NCBI GenBank assembly: GCA_002364005.1
Contig: DEXG01000039.1
Span: forward strand, 160,021-224,020
DNA length: 64,000 nucleotides
Source: Phycisphaerales bacterium UBA3190
GTDB lineage: Bacteria; Planctomycetota; Phycisphaerae; Phycisphaerales; UBA1924
Direction: 5' to 3'
The notes beneath the pieces are model-generated. The model saw only the letters and a program-made list of their open reading frames with translations, did no database searches and was not told where the DNA came from. A program made the position numbers and the translations under genes. This document shows, one piece after another, positions 34,079 through 42,623 of this stretch. How positions within the stretch are numbered: position 1 is the first letter of the stretch; each line of letters begins with the position of its first letter.

Positions 34079-34117
34079 AGGCCCGGGCGATTGGTTTGCA
34101 CCATCTCACCCGGGCCT
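34079..34117 (+). terminator. Hairpin downstream of the YqaE-like gene
   Basis: A perfect 9-bp GC-rich stem AGGCCCGGG / CCCGGGCCT with a 21-nt loop and no T-run. It is a probable transcription end or RNA stabiliser. Confidence 0.5.
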
Positions 34118-34216
34118 CACGCACAGGACTGGTTGATCTTCATCAGACCAACCGACCTCGATCACCCAATATTCCGGATCGCACGCAATTGATCCCCAAT
34201 CTGCGTAGGGTTTGGC

Positions 34217-34720
34217 ATGGACATTCTCAACGCCCTGCCCCCGCACGATCCTGACTCTCGCGACGGCGTCCCCATCTGGACCCCGCCCGAGGGCCCGCCG
34301 CAGACCGATCGCATCCCCTCAGCGGTGTACGAGGCGATGGGTGTCGAGCAGATCACCGCGTTCTTCCACGCGTTCTACCGCCGATTGGGGCAGTCGAGCA
34401 TCGCACCGATGTTCCCCAAGTCGGAGAAGAACCTGATGCGGGCGGCCGACAAGAGCGCCGCGATGTTCGTCTTCCTCTTCGGTGGCCCGCACATGTACCA
34501 GCAGCAGTACGGACGCCCGATGATGCGGGCCCGCCACCTGCCCTTCGTCATCGATGAGCCGGCCAGACAGGAATGGCTGCGGTGTTATCGCGAGACGCTC
34601 GACGAAGCGCCCGAGAAGTACAAGATGCCCGCAGAGCATGTGGAGAAGGTCTGGAAGTTCGTTGTCGATTTCAGCAGTTGGATGGTCAACGCGGAAACAC
34701 AGTCAAACGGAGAGTCCTGA
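34217..34720 (+). CDS. Truncated hemoglobin-like globin
   Basis: 167 residues. A Pro-rich leader of about 35 residues is followed by a 2-on-2 globin: VYEAMGVEQITAFFHAFYRR (helix A-B), LGQSSIAPMFP, FLFGGPHMYQQQYGRPMMRA, RHLPFVID (proximal His in RARH), then EWLRCYRETLDEA (helix G). It probably binds O2 or NO through heme b in the cytoplasm. Its stop and the ATG of the next gene overlap as TGATG, so a lipoprotein is co-expressed. Confidence 0.88.
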   Translation: MDILNALPPHDPDSRDGVPIWTPPEGPPQTDRIPSAVYEAMGVEQITAFFHAFYRRLGQSSIAPMFPKSEKNLMRAADKSAAMFVFLFGGPHMYQQQYGRPMMRARHLPFVIDEPARQEWLRCYRETLDEAPEKYKMPAEHVEKVWKFVVDFSSWMVNAETQSNGES

Positions 34721-35226
34721 TGCACCCTCGCCTCACAATCGTCGCGATCGCTTCATTGTCGATATGCTCGCTGCTCACGGGATGCTCGACGCAGCCGACA
34801 CGGCATGCTTACGAAGACAAGCTGGATCGGCTCAAGGTCAAACTCGTTCTATCCAGCTGGCACCTGGCAGCGTCCCAGGGTTTGTACGACCCGTATTTCG
34901 ACGCCATGACCGACGATGCCGTATTCCTGGGGACCGACGCGAGCGAGCGGTGGACAAAGCAGGAGTTCATGAAGTACGCCCGCGAGCCCTTCAGCGACGG
35001 AAGCGGCTGGACCTACGAGCAACTCGAGTACAATGTCGCCTTCAACGAAGCGTACGACACCGCCTGGGTCGATGAGATCCTCGAAAACGAGAAGTACGGG
35101 ACCATGCGTGGCACCGCGGTCCTCGAACTTATCGGTGACGATTGGAAAATCGCCCACTACTCGCTGACCTTCCTGGTCCCCAACGAGAAGGCGGGGCGGG
35201 TGGTCGAGGTGATCGCGGGGGACTGA
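34720..35226 (+). CDS. SnoaL/NTF2-like lipoprotein
   Basis: 168 residues. A signal peptide with lipobox SICSLLTGC (Cys near residue 20) is followed by an NTF2-fold domain: LSSWHLAASQGLYDPYFDAM, TDDAVFLGTDASERWTKQEF, then YDTAWVDEILENEKYGTMRG and DDWKIAHYSLTFLVPNE. This matches SnoaL_3/DUF4440-type ligand-binding or enzymatic modules. Envelope-anchored; function unknown. ATG 34720 overlaps the globin stop (TGATG), with GGAGAG upstream. It is convergent with the K+ channel gene, 4 bases apart. Confidence 0.82.
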   Translation: MHPRLTIVAIASLSICSLLTGCSTQPTRHAYEDKLDRLKVKLVLSSWHLAASQGLYDPYFDAMTDDAVFLGTDASERWTKQEFMKYAREPFSDGSGWTYEQLEYNVAFNEAYDTAWVDEILENEKYGTMRGTAVLELIGDDWKIAHYSLTFLVPNEKAGRVVEVIAGD

Positions 35227-35230
35227 GGGT

Positions 35231-36940
35231 TCAGCTCGCGTTGTAGGCCTTAAAGAAGTTGTTGCGTGCTTCCCAGTCCCCGATCATCAGCATCTCTCGC
35301 CCCTGCTCAAGGGTTGTATCGGGGCGGGGGTTGGGCTCGAGCGTGCCGTCCTTGTGGTAGCCGATGATCGTGCAGCCGGTTTTCTCCCGGATCCCGCACT
35401 CGATGATGGTCTTCCCGATGACCTCCGTGGGCACATTGACGCGGAAGACATCGAGCCCCTGCGTGACGGTGACCACGCGGCTCTTCTGAAGCAGGTTGAA
35501 GATGCTCGACGCGCCGATCGAGGCGTAGGACTGAACGAAGTCTGCGCCGGCTTTGTGGAGCGCTTTGACATGCTTGTCGAGGGTGCACCGGGCGATGATC
35601 TCGACATCCGGGTTCGACTGTCGGCACAGCAGGGTCAGGTAGAGGTTGGTGTCGTCGTCATTGGTCGTGATGATGACCGTGGGCGTCGTGGCGATCCCCG
35701 CCTGCTTCAGGATCTCCGGATCCGCGGCGTTCCCAACGATGGTGATGTCCGGGTTGTTCACGCGTCGCCCGTTCTGCTCGATGACGCGGTAGCTCACGCC
35801 GCGTGCCTCCAGGGCCTCCGCCGTGGCGGTCCCGATGCGTCCGGAGCCGATGATGATGACGGGCTCGCCCGAGACGGCGTAGATGGCAAAGTGCTCGTCG
35901 TAGTTGAGGAGCTGCTGCTCTGAGCCAACGAGCATGAGGACGGTGTTGGGGCTGACCACGCTGTCGGGGCGTGCGGGCTTGAAGTTGCCCCGTTCCCACA
36001 GCCCGACGACGCTCACGCCCAGGTCGCCGATTCGGTTCTCCCGCAGGGTTTTGCCCACCAGCGGGGTCTTGGTCGCGTTCGCCTCGGCCAGGCGGAGGGT
36101 ATCGAAGCTGGCGACGGTGTGGGTGATGGCGTCGCCGCCGGAGCTGCAGCGGGCCAGGGCCTGCCCCATGATCTCGGGGAGCCGGATGGTGTTGCTCGCG
36201 CCCGCCATCTCGTGGATCTGGGTCGAGACGGGGTCCTCGACGGTCGTCACGATGGGGGTTGTTTCATTGACGCCCCGCGCCGTGATGCACACCGTCGTAT
36301 CGGCGGCATCGCTGAGGGTGGACACGAGCATCGACGCCTGGTTCAGCCGGGCCGATTCGTATGTCTCCGGGTCATCGAGGTCGCCACGCATAACCCGGTA
36401 GTTCTGGTCGTGCAGGCGGCGCGCCTCATCGATCTCCTCAACGATCAACGCGTAGCGATGCCCGAACTGCTCGAGCTTCTTGATGAGTGCTTCGGTCACC
36501 GGGTCGAGCTGGGTGAGCAGGACATGGTCCCGCTCGCTCTCGGGCAGGTCCTGAGGCGTGCTCGCCTGGGCCTGCGATTCGACCCAGGGCGCGTAGAAGA
36601 ACTGGATGAAGGTGAACGGGAGCAGGACCAGCAGGAACAGCGTCCCCGAGAGGATCACGACAATCGTAAACGCTCGCCCGAGGTCGCTCTGGAAGGTAAT
36701 ATCGCCGAACCCCAGCGTGGACATCGTTACGAGCGTCCAATAGAGACCGGAGAGCCAGGAGTGATGCTCTTGGCCTTCATAGTTCATCCGGACCTCGTAC
36801 TCCATGATCAAGTGGAAGATCACCGTGTAGGTCATGATCATCCCGATGAGCACCGCGAGGAACTTGGCGAGGGCCTTGAGGTTGCGCCGCGAGCTGCGCT
36901 GGCGGGTGAGGATCAGGATCTGGGCGGCGATGGATTTCAT
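35231..36940 (-). CDS. Potassium channel with two RCK (TrkA-N/TrkA-C) regions
   Basis: 569 residues. Two membrane helices (LAKFLAVLIGMIMTYTVIFH and IVVILSGTLFLLVLLPFTF) flank a pore loop with selectivity filter TLGFGD. RCK1 follows (DHVLLTQLDPVTEALIKKL, then RLHDQNYRVMRGDLDDPET) with a TrkA-C-like module (TPLVGKTLRENRIGDLGVSV). A second NAD-binding RCK starts VIIIGSGRIGTATAEALEA, with a final TrkA-C (VPTEVIGKTIIECGIREKTG). Both modules are on one chain, as in some K+ channels gated by nucleotides or Ca2+. ATG 36940 gives MKSIAAQILIL. The open frame extends far upstream across the divergent antiporter gene, but without membrane-protein sense there. Confidence 0.93.
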   Translation of the reverse strand: MKSIAAQILILTRQRSSRRNLKALAKFLAVLIGMIMTYTVIFHLIMEYEVRMNYEGQEHHSWLSGLYWTLVTMSTLGFGDITFQSDLGRAFTIVVILSGTLFLLVLLPFTFIQFFYAPWVESQAQASTPQDLPESERDHVLLTQLDPVTEALIKKLEQFGHRYALIVEEIDEARRLHDQNYRVMRGDLDDPETYESARLNQASMLVSTLSDAADTTVCITARGVNETTPIVTTVEDPVSTQIHEMAGASNTIRLPEIMGQALARCSSGGDAITHTVASFDTLRLAEANATKTPLVGKTLRENRIGDLGVSVVGLWERGNFKPARPDSVVSPNTVLMLVGSEQQLLNYDEHFAIYAVSGEPVIIIGSGRIGTATAEALEARGVSYRVIEQNGRRVNNPDITIVGNAADPEILKQAGIATTPTVIITTNDDDTNLYLTLLCRQSNPDVEIIARCTLDKHVKALHKAGADFVQSYASIGASSIFNLLQKSRVVTVTQGLDVFRVNVPTEVIGKTIIECGIREKTGCTIIGYHKDGTLEPNPRPDTTLEQGREMLMIGDWEARNNFFKAYNAS

Positions 36941-37095
36941 ACGATCCCGGGTTCGTGGTAGTGCGGGGGGTGGACGCGCCCCAGATCCTAACACATACGC
37001 ACGATCGGGGCGTGTTCGTTGGGCGAGCTTCCCATCGGGCGAATAGGATACACACGCCTCCGGGGACCCAGAAGAGGCACACAGGCACAGGCAGC

Positions 37096-37112
37096 AAGGA
37101 GCGCGACCGATT
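37096..37112 (+). promoter_or_regulatory. Ribosome site and ATT start codon of the CPA2 antiporter
   Basis: AAGGAG, an 8-nt spacer and ATT. No ATG, GTG or TTG occurs in this frame between the TAG at 37044 and this point, and the family N-terminal sequence begins immediately after it. Confidence 0.65.
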
Positions 37113-38765
37113 ACCGAGTTCTGGCACACGATCCTCAATATCCTCGTCCTGCTGGGCGGGGCACTGGTGCTCGGGCTCATCTGTGAGCGTCTGCGCCAGA
37201 GCGCCATCCTCGGGTATCTCGCGGCCGGGACCCTGCTGGGGCCGAACGCGATCGGCTTTGTATCAGACGGCGAGCATGTGCAGCACCTTGCCGAGCTCGG
37301 CGTCGCCTTGCTGCTCTTCACGATCGGGCTTGAGTTCTCATGGCCACGCCTCAAGGGGCTGGGCATCGCGGCCCTCGGCGGCGGTGCGGCCCAGATCCTC
37401 GGAACGATGGCGGTCGGACTGGCCTGCGCCAAAGCCCTCGGGCTTGGTTTCAATACCTCGCTCGTCATCGGCGCGATCGTCTCGCTCAGCTCGACGGCCT
37501 GCGTGCTGCGATTGCTCATCGCCCGCGCGGAGATCGAGAGCGTGCACGGGCGGTACGCGCTGGGGATCCTGCTGATGCAGGACATCGCGGTGGTCCCGCT
37601 CTTCCTGCTCGTCTCGGTGCTTGGCGGCGAGGGCTCCATGGGCGAGGTCGCGGTCGGGATGCTCAAGGCAGTCGCCCTGGCCGGCGTGCTGGTCGTGGTG
37701 CTGCTGGTGCTGCTCAACAAGATCGCGCCGCTGGTGCTGGGTATGGAAGCACTGCGTCAGAACCGGGACCTGCCCATCCTGCTCGCCTTCGTCGTGGGCA
37801 TCGGTGCCGCGTGGGGCTCGCATGAACTCGGGCTCTCGCCCGCGTTGGGTGCGTTCGTCGCGGGCATGATCCTGGCGGAGTCACCCTTTGCGACCCAGAT
37901 CCGCGCCGATGTCTCCTCGATCAAAACCCTGCTGGTGACCCTGTTCTTCGCATCGATCGGCATGCTCGGCGACCCGGTCTGGTTCGTCGAGCACTTCGGG
38001 GCCGTGGTGGCCCTTGTGGCGGCGATTGTCATTGGCAAAGCGATCATTATCTGGGGCGTGCTCAAGATGTTCGGGGTTGCTTCGCGCACCGCGCTGGCCG
38101 CGGGCATCTGCCTGGCGCAGGTGGGGGAGTTCTCCTTCGTGCTGGCTGCTGCTGCCGCCGGCGGGGAACTCATCAGCGAGGAATCTTTCACCCTCATCGT
38201 GTCGGCCACGATCGTTTCGTTGTTCGTAACGCCCTACCTGGTGATGCTCGCTCCGCGTCTCTCCGCTTCGATCCACCGCATCATTGGGCTCGGGGCCTTC
38301 TCGGTGGACCATGACGAGGCCGATACGGAGGGCGACACACGCAAGCATGTCGTCATTATCGGGTTCGGCCCCGCTGGGCGGGCGATCGGGCAAGCCGCGG
38401 GCAAGCTGCCTCTGCGTGTTGATGTGGTCGATATGAACCCGGGGATCGTGCGTTCGGCCCGTGATCTGGGCCTGCTCGGGCATGTGGCCGACGCCTCGCA
38501 CGCCGATGTGCTTGAGCACCTCGGGATCAACCACGCCCATATCGCGATCGTGACCATCCCCGACCCCCTAGCGGCCCGGGCCATCATCAAACAGATCCGC
38601 GTGTGTGCGCCCGATACCCACATCATCGCCCGTGGCCGCTATCACCGCCATGTGCAGGAACTCTTCGATGCCGGAGCCCAAGAGGTGCTGGATGAGGAAG
38701 AGCTGGTCGGGACACGCCTTGCCGCACGATTGCGCCGACAGCTTCGTGTCATCGACACGCCCTAA
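37110..38765 (+). CDS. CPA2-family cation/proton antiporter with RCK domain (KefB-like), probable AUU start
   Basis: 551 residues from the proposed start, reading (M)TEFWHTILNILVLLGGALVL. About 12 helices of the KefB/NhaS3 type: SAILGYLAAGTLLGPNAIGF, LAELGVALLLFTIGLEFSWP, LSSTACVLRLL, LALGAFVAGMILAES-like segment, AAGICLAQVGEFSFVLAA. The C-terminal TrkA-N domain starts HVVIIGFGPAGRAIGQAAG at about residue 410 and ends LDEEELVGTRLAARLRRQL. It exchanges K+ or Na+ for H+, gated by nucleotide binding to the RCK. No canonical start is available; GTG at 37167 would delete most of the first helix. It diverges from the K+ channel, 169 bases between starts. Confidence 0.9.
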   Translation: MTEFWHTILNILVLLGGALVLGLICERLRQSAILGYLAAGTLLGPNAIGFVSDGEHVQHLAELGVALLLFTIGLEFSWPRLKGLGIAALGGGAAQILGTMAVGLACAKALGLGFNTSLVIGAIVSLSSTACVLRLLIARAEIESVHGRYALGILLMQDIAVVPLFLLVSVLGGEGSMGEVAVGMLKAVALAGVLVVVLLVLLNKIAPLVLGMEALRQNRDLPILLAFVVGIGAAWGSHELGLSPALGAFVAGMILAESPFATQIRADVSSIKTLLVTLFFASIGMLGDPVWFVEHFGAVVALVAAIVIGKAIIIWGVLKMFGVASRTALAAGICLAQVGEFSFVLAAAAAGGELISEESFTLIVSATIVSLFVTPYLVMLAPRLSASIHRIIGLGAFSVDHDEADTEGDTRKHVVIIGFGPAGRAIGQAAGKLPLRVDVVDMNPGIVRSARDLGLLGHVADASHADVLEHLGINHAHIAIVTIPDPLAARAIIKQIRVCAPDTHIIARGRYHRHVQELFDAGAQEVLDEEELVGTRLAARLRRQLRVIDTP

Positions 38766-38789
38766 GACGCATCACTCGACGCATCACTC
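38766..38789. repeat. 12-bp tandem duplication at convergent gene ends
   Basis: GACGCATCACTC is repeated twice back to back; the second copy covers the stop codon of the MscS gene. It is probably a small slippage duplication. Confidence 0.85.
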
Positions 38790-40127
38790 TGCGGGGGCCT
38801 GCTCGTCGAGCAGGTTCTCGTCGCCCTGCTGATCCCCGGTCTGCTGTGACATGGTGCTGATGGTGTCATCGCGGCTCACATCGCCCGTCGTATTCGATCT
38901 GGGTGGCGAATCCGGTTCGGGGCCCTTCATGGGGGGCGGGGTTGGCGTGTGTGAGATCTGACCACCCTCGATCCTGATTTTGTAGATCGGTTCGGGCATG
39001 TCAATGCTGAGGCGGTCGTACTCCGCCTTGACATTCTGCATCGCGATACTCTGCACCTTGCCGAAGCTGTGCTGGGATTGGTCGACCCACCCGTAGAGTT
39101 GGACGGTGATGCTTGAATCACCCAGCTTGGTAATCAGGGCCGCGGGCTTGGGCGTCTCGAGGACGCCGGGTGTGCCCTCGATGATCCGGGTGCCCACCTC
39201 GATTGCCTGGGCGAGATCGACATCGGACCCAACCCCGACCACGAAGCCGAAGCGGCGTCGCGGGTCGGTGGTGTAGTTGATGATGGTGGTCTTGAAGACC
39301 GTCGCGTTGGGGATGCGCACGACATTGCCATCGAAGGTGGTCAGCACCGTCGTGCGGGTGTTCATCGCGGTGACCAGCCCCTCGTGCCCGTCGATGAGCA
39401 CATGGTCCTGCGGCCGGAACGGCTGGCGCAGCGAGAGCAGGATCGAGGCGATGTAGTTCTCGATGAGGTCCTTGAACGCGAAGCCGATGGCGATGCCCGC
39501 GACACCAGCCGCGCCCAGCACCCCGCCCACGAGGGCCATGGCGTCGAGGATGTCCAGCGCCAGCAGCACGCCACTGAGCATGACCACGGTCTGTGCGAGC
39601 TTGCGGATGATGTCCTGCAGGAACGGGTTTCGAGTGAATCGAGCAAACGGCCAGTGCAGCTTGCCCAGCAGCCACGACAGCAACGCAAAGATCAGCACCA
39701 CCAGCACCGCGACGGGGATCACCGGCAGGTACCCGATCCAAGATTCCACCCGCTGCGAAACCCGGTTGGCGGCTCCACGGGTGCGGTCCTGCAGGTCCAG
39801 CGAGAGCGTGATGTCGTTCTTCACCCGCTCGGCACCGGTGGCGGCGATGACTGCCCGCTCGGCAGCATCGATCACCGAGGCATCGTCGGCGGTGCCTGTG
39901 ATGGTGATGACGCTGCCCGAGACCTGGGCTTCCGCACCATCGAGGCCCTCAATCTGCGAGAGCGCCTCTTCTGCGGCTTGCTGGGCTACCTCGGGCTCGA
40001 CGAACCCGCTTGTTGGGGTCTGTTGCTCATCGGGTGTGTATGGCTGCGCACAGACACCATGCGAAAACACCGCAAGGATCATGAATGCGATCAGTGCGGT
40101 GCGTGTTCGATGTATTGAGGTTGTCAT
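38784..40127 (-). CDS. MscS-type mechanosensitive channel with N-terminal BON domain
   Basis: 447 residues. A signal peptide (FMILAVFSHGVCAQ) is followed by a periplasmic BON-like domain at about 45-115 (QQAAEEALSQIEGLDGAEAQ, SGSVITITGTADDASVIDAA). Then come three membrane helices and the MscS pore helix and beta domain: VLGAAGVAGIAIGFAFKDLI, YIASILLSLRQPFRPQDHVL, TTVLTTFDGNVVRIPNATVF. A proline-rich, acidic C-terminal tail of about 70 residues follows. It releases solutes under osmotic downshock; the BON domain may contact membrane or envelope. ATG 40127 has no Shine-Dalgarno but a TACAGT box 6 nt upstream. Confidence 0.93.
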   Translation of the reverse strand: MTTSIHRTRTALIAFMILAVFSHGVCAQPYTPDEQQTPTSGFVEPEVAQQAAEEALSQIEGLDGAEAQVSGSVITITGTADDASVIDAAERAVIAATGAERVKNDITLSLDLQDRTRGAANRVSQRVESWIGYLPVIPVAVLVVLIFALLSWLLGKLHWPFARFTRNPFLQDIIRKLAQTVVMLSGVLLALDILDAMALVGGVLGAAGVAGIAIGFAFKDLIENYIASILLSLRQPFRPQDHVLIDGHEGLVTAMNTRTTVLTTFDGNVVRIPNATVFKTTIINYTTDPRRRFGFVVGVGSDVDLAQAIEVGTRIIEGTPGVLETPKPAALITKLGDSSITVQLYGWVDQSQHSFGKVQSIAMQNVKAEYDRLSIDMPEPIYKIRIEGGQISHTPTPPPMKGPEPDSPPRSNTTGDVSRDDTISTMSQQTGDQQGDENLLDEQAPAE

Positions 40128-40133
40128 GCGGAA

Positions 40134-40139
40134 ACTGTA
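40134..40139 (-). promoter_or_regulatory. Putative -10 box, leaderless start of the MscS gene
   Basis: On the minus strand TACAGT ends 6 nt before ATG 40127, inside the 20-base gap after the LacI-type gene. No Shine-Dalgarno is present. Confidence 0.4.
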
Positions 40140-40147
40140 GCGGATTC

Positions 40148-41176
40148 TTATCCCAGCGTGCGTGGTGCGGCCGTCGATTGGCGGATGATCAGCGTCTCGT
40201 CGAGCGTCACCGTTCTCGATGGGATCGGCTCTTCGCTTGCCAGGCGGCTCAGGAGCAACTCGCCGGCGGTCTTGCCAGCCACGGCCGCGGGCAGCGCGAT
40301 CGTGGTCATGGGCGGGGTTGCCACCTTCGCGGGTAGTTCGTCGTTGAAGGCGACGATCGACATGTCACGCGGCACCGACATGCCCAGCGAGTTCATGGCC
40401 TGGATCAGGTACAGCGCCGTGATGTCGTCATACGCGACGACGGCCGTGGCTTCGCCCTTCTGCAGCACCATCTGGCAGTACGACATCGCGTTGTGATCGA
40501 ACTGGTCGTAGCCCGCCACGGGCTTGAGCCCGCGGTGCTCGAGGATCGAGACATACGCGTCTTTGCGCTGCTTGACGGAGGTATGCGGGATCCCGCGTGG
40601 GTTGAGGCGCTTGGTGTCGATGTAGGCGTAGGCGATCTTGGTGTGGCCCAGCTCGAGCAGGTGATCGATCGCCTGGTCCATGCCGTGCGATTCGTTGAAG
40701 TTCACCGCGTCGCCGCCCGGGCCCGCGAGCCCGTTGATGGAGACATAGGGCATGCTCTGCTCTTCGAGCTCATTGAGGTCGGTGGTATCGCGAACCTGCA
40801 ATGCGATGGCCCCGTCAACACGCCACGAGGGCAGCTCGTGGCCCGAGTAGTCGGGATCAAGGAAGGTGGTGCAGACATGCTTGTCGTTGTCGCGGAGCAC
40901 CCGAACAGCTTCCGAGAGTGCGGTTCGGTTCACGCCGTCTGATGCCCAGCCGACCACCGCGACGAGGTTGGTCTTCTTGGCGCTGATCGAACGCACCATG
41001 GGGTTCGGGCGGTAGTTCAGCTCCTCGGCAGCATCGAGCACCCGCTGGCGGACCTCCGGGCGGACCCGGAAGTTATGGGTATAGCCATTAATGACCCGTG
41101 AAGCCGTCGATTCGGCAACCCCGGCCCGCTCGGCCACTTTCGCCAGAGTGACTCGCTGTGTCTTTCGCTTTTGCAT
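40148..41176 (-). CDS. LacI family transcriptional regulator
   Basis: 342 residues. The N-terminal helix-turn-helix and hinge are typical: VTLAKVAERAGVAESTASRV followed by INGYTHNFRVRPEVRQRVLD and AAEELNYRPNPMVRS. The rest is a periplasmic-binding-protein-like effector domain (VAVVGWASDG, VDGAIALQVRDTTDLNELEE, HLLELGHTKIAYAYID, MSIVAFNDELPAKVATPPMT). The ligand is unknown, probably a sugar or related metabolite. AGGGA precedes ATG 41176. It diverges from the RND efflux operon; it may regulate that operon and/or itself through sites in the 234-base gap, but no metabolic gene is adjacent. Confidence 0.93.
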   Translation of the reverse strand: MQKRKTQRVTLAKVAERAGVAESTASRVINGYTHNFRVRPEVRQRVLDAAEELNYRPNPMVRSISAKKTNLVAVVGWASDGVNRTALSEAVRVLRDNDKHVCTTFLDPDYSGHELPSWRVDGAIALQVRDTTDLNELEEQSMPYVSINGLAGPGGDAVNFNESHGMDQAIDHLLELGHTKIAYAYIDTKRLNPRGIPHTSVKQRKDAYVSILEHRGLKPVAGYDQFDHNAMSYCQMVLQKGEATAVVAYDDITALYLIQAMNSLGMSVPRDMSIVAFNDELPAKVATPPMTTIALPAAVAGKTAGELLLSRLASEEPIPSRTVTLDETLIIRQSTAAPRTLG

Positions 41177-41212
41177 GTGATGCTGTCCCTGCGTATTGAG
41201 AACGAAACCCCA

Positions 41213-41222
41213 GCGTATACGC
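41213..41222. promoter_or_regulatory. Possible operator palindrome in the lacI-RND intergenic region
   Basis: A perfect 10-bp palindrome GCGTATACGC lies 37 bases before the LacI-type start. It is near the usual size of a LacI-family half-site pair but centred on TA rather than CG. It lies beside a tandem GGGTTTTTGC repeat at about 41256-41275. Candidate autoregulatory site. Confidence 0.3.
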
Positions 41223-41410
41223 GACAGGTTCCTGAGCTACCAACCCAAGTGTAGGGGTTTTTGCGGGTTTTTGCGAACAGAAACACAGAATCCTGACCCA
41301 AAGAATAATTTACCGGAATGGGCGGTTAGAATGGGCGTCGGCCCTGTAAGGCCGTCCGAATGGCCAAATGATGCCATCAGATCAGGCCGTCATACCAGAT
41401 TGGGGCATGA

Positions 41411-42622
41411 ATGCGAAACCGATTGATCACTGCAGTCATCATATTGATAGGGCTGGGCGCTTTGGTACCGGTCTCGAACGCTCAAGACGGCCTGCCGCCG
41501 GCCAATGTCACGGTGGATCAGGTCCGGAGCGAAACACTCGTTCGGCGACGCGCGGTGACCGGGGAGATCCGCTCCCGATTGACCAGCGCTCTGGCCTCTC
41601 AGGTCGAAGGACTCCTCATCGAACTCAATGTCGAAGAGGGTGACACCGTGAAAAAGGGGCAGGTGATCGCCCGTCTGGACGCGGTCCGGGCGGAGATTGA
41701 GGTTGAGCGTTCACGCTCGGAGGTCGCCTTGGCCCGCTCGGTCATCGATCAGCGTCAGGTCGAACTCGACAACGCGATGCGCGATCTCGAACGGCTCGAG
41801 GAACTCGACCGCCTGGGTTCTTCGGGGGTTTCGCAGCTCGACGAGGCCCGCACCCTTGTTGCATCACGCAAGGCCCTGCTCGCACAGGCCAACTCCGCAC
41901 TGATGACTGCTGAGGGCGACCTCATGCTCGCAGAACGGGAACTGGCCGACATGACCATCGAGGCCCCCTTCGGCGGGCGTGTCGTTCGCAAGTCGAGCGA
42001 GATCGGGCAGTGGGTTGGTAAGGGTGACGAGATCGTCACCATTGTCTCGCTCAATCAGCTCGAGGCCCGCATCGATGTGCCTGAAGATGTTTATGGTGCC
42101 GTCAACGCGACGATGAAGAACAATGAGCCCATCGAGATGCGTCTGCCCGCACTGGGGCTCGGTGCCGGGCAGGAGATCTATGGCCAGGTCATCACGATCC
42201 TCCCCGGGGCCGACACGCTCAGCCGACTCTTCCCCGTGCGTATCGCCGTCGATAACGAAGGCGGGCTGCTCCGCCCCGGCATGTCGCTCAACGCGATGGT
42301 GCCTACGAATGCGAGTGAGCAGTACATCACGGTGGACAAGGACGCGATCGTTCGCACGCCCACGGGCGAGGTTGTCTACTTCTCAAACGACGGCGTCTCG
42401 GCGATTGCGCCGATCGAACGCCTGTTCGCGATCGGTCAACGCATGGCCGTCCGCAGCCCCGTGCTCCAGGCGGGTATGAGCGTGGTCACGAGCGGGAACG
42501 AACGCTTGTACCCGGGCCAGACGCTGATTCTGTTGGAGGCACCGAAGGCTCCCGACATCGGCGTGGGGCAATCAAGCAGCACCACCGGAGCCGGCACATC
42601 TTCACAGATCGAGGGGAACTGA
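41411..42622 (+). CDS. RND efflux periplasmic adaptor (HlyD/MFP family)
   Basis: 403 residues. The signal peptide is VIILIGLGALVPVSNAQ. A biotinyl-lipoyl-like domain (SALASQVEGLLIELNVEEGD) precedes an alpha-hairpin coiled coil (RSRSEVALARSVIDQRQVEL, then LDEARTLVASRKALL), the second lipoyl half (MTIEAPFGGRVVRKSSEIGQ), a beta-barrel and a membrane-proximal domain. It links an inner-membrane RND pump to an outer-membrane channel. It lies one base upstream of the pump gene, so the pair is an operon; no TolC-like gene follows. GGGG stands shortly before ATG 41411. Confidence 0.93.
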   Translation: MRNRLITAVIILIGLGALVPVSNAQDGLPPANVTVDQVRSETLVRRRAVTGEIRSRLTSALASQVEGLLIELNVEEGDTVKKGQVIARLDAVRAEIEVERSRSEVALARSVIDQRQVELDNAMRDLERLEELDRLGSSGVSQLDEARTLVASRKALLAQANSALMTAEGDLMLAERELADMTIEAPFGGRVVRKSSEIGQWVGKGDEIVTIVSLNQLEARIDVPEDVYGAVNATMKNNEPIEMRLPALGLGAGQEIYGQVITILPGADTLSRLFPVRIAVDNEGGLLRPGMSLNAMVPTNASEQYITVDKDAIVRTPTGEVVYFSNDGVSAIAPIERLFAIGQRMAVRSPVLQAGMSVVTSGNERLYPGQTLILLEAPKAPDIGVGQSSSTTGAGTSSQIEGN

Positions 42623-42623
42623 T

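Noticed and set aside
36941..37720. Upstream extension of the K+ channel frame across the antiporter gene
   Set aside because: The extra residues are Ser/Arg/Pro-rich and overlap the antisense antiporter; the channel begins sensibly at ATG 36940.
41256..41275. Tandem GGGTTTTTGC as a possible CRISPR or iteron repeat
   Set aside because: Only two 10-base units; no further copies or spacers.
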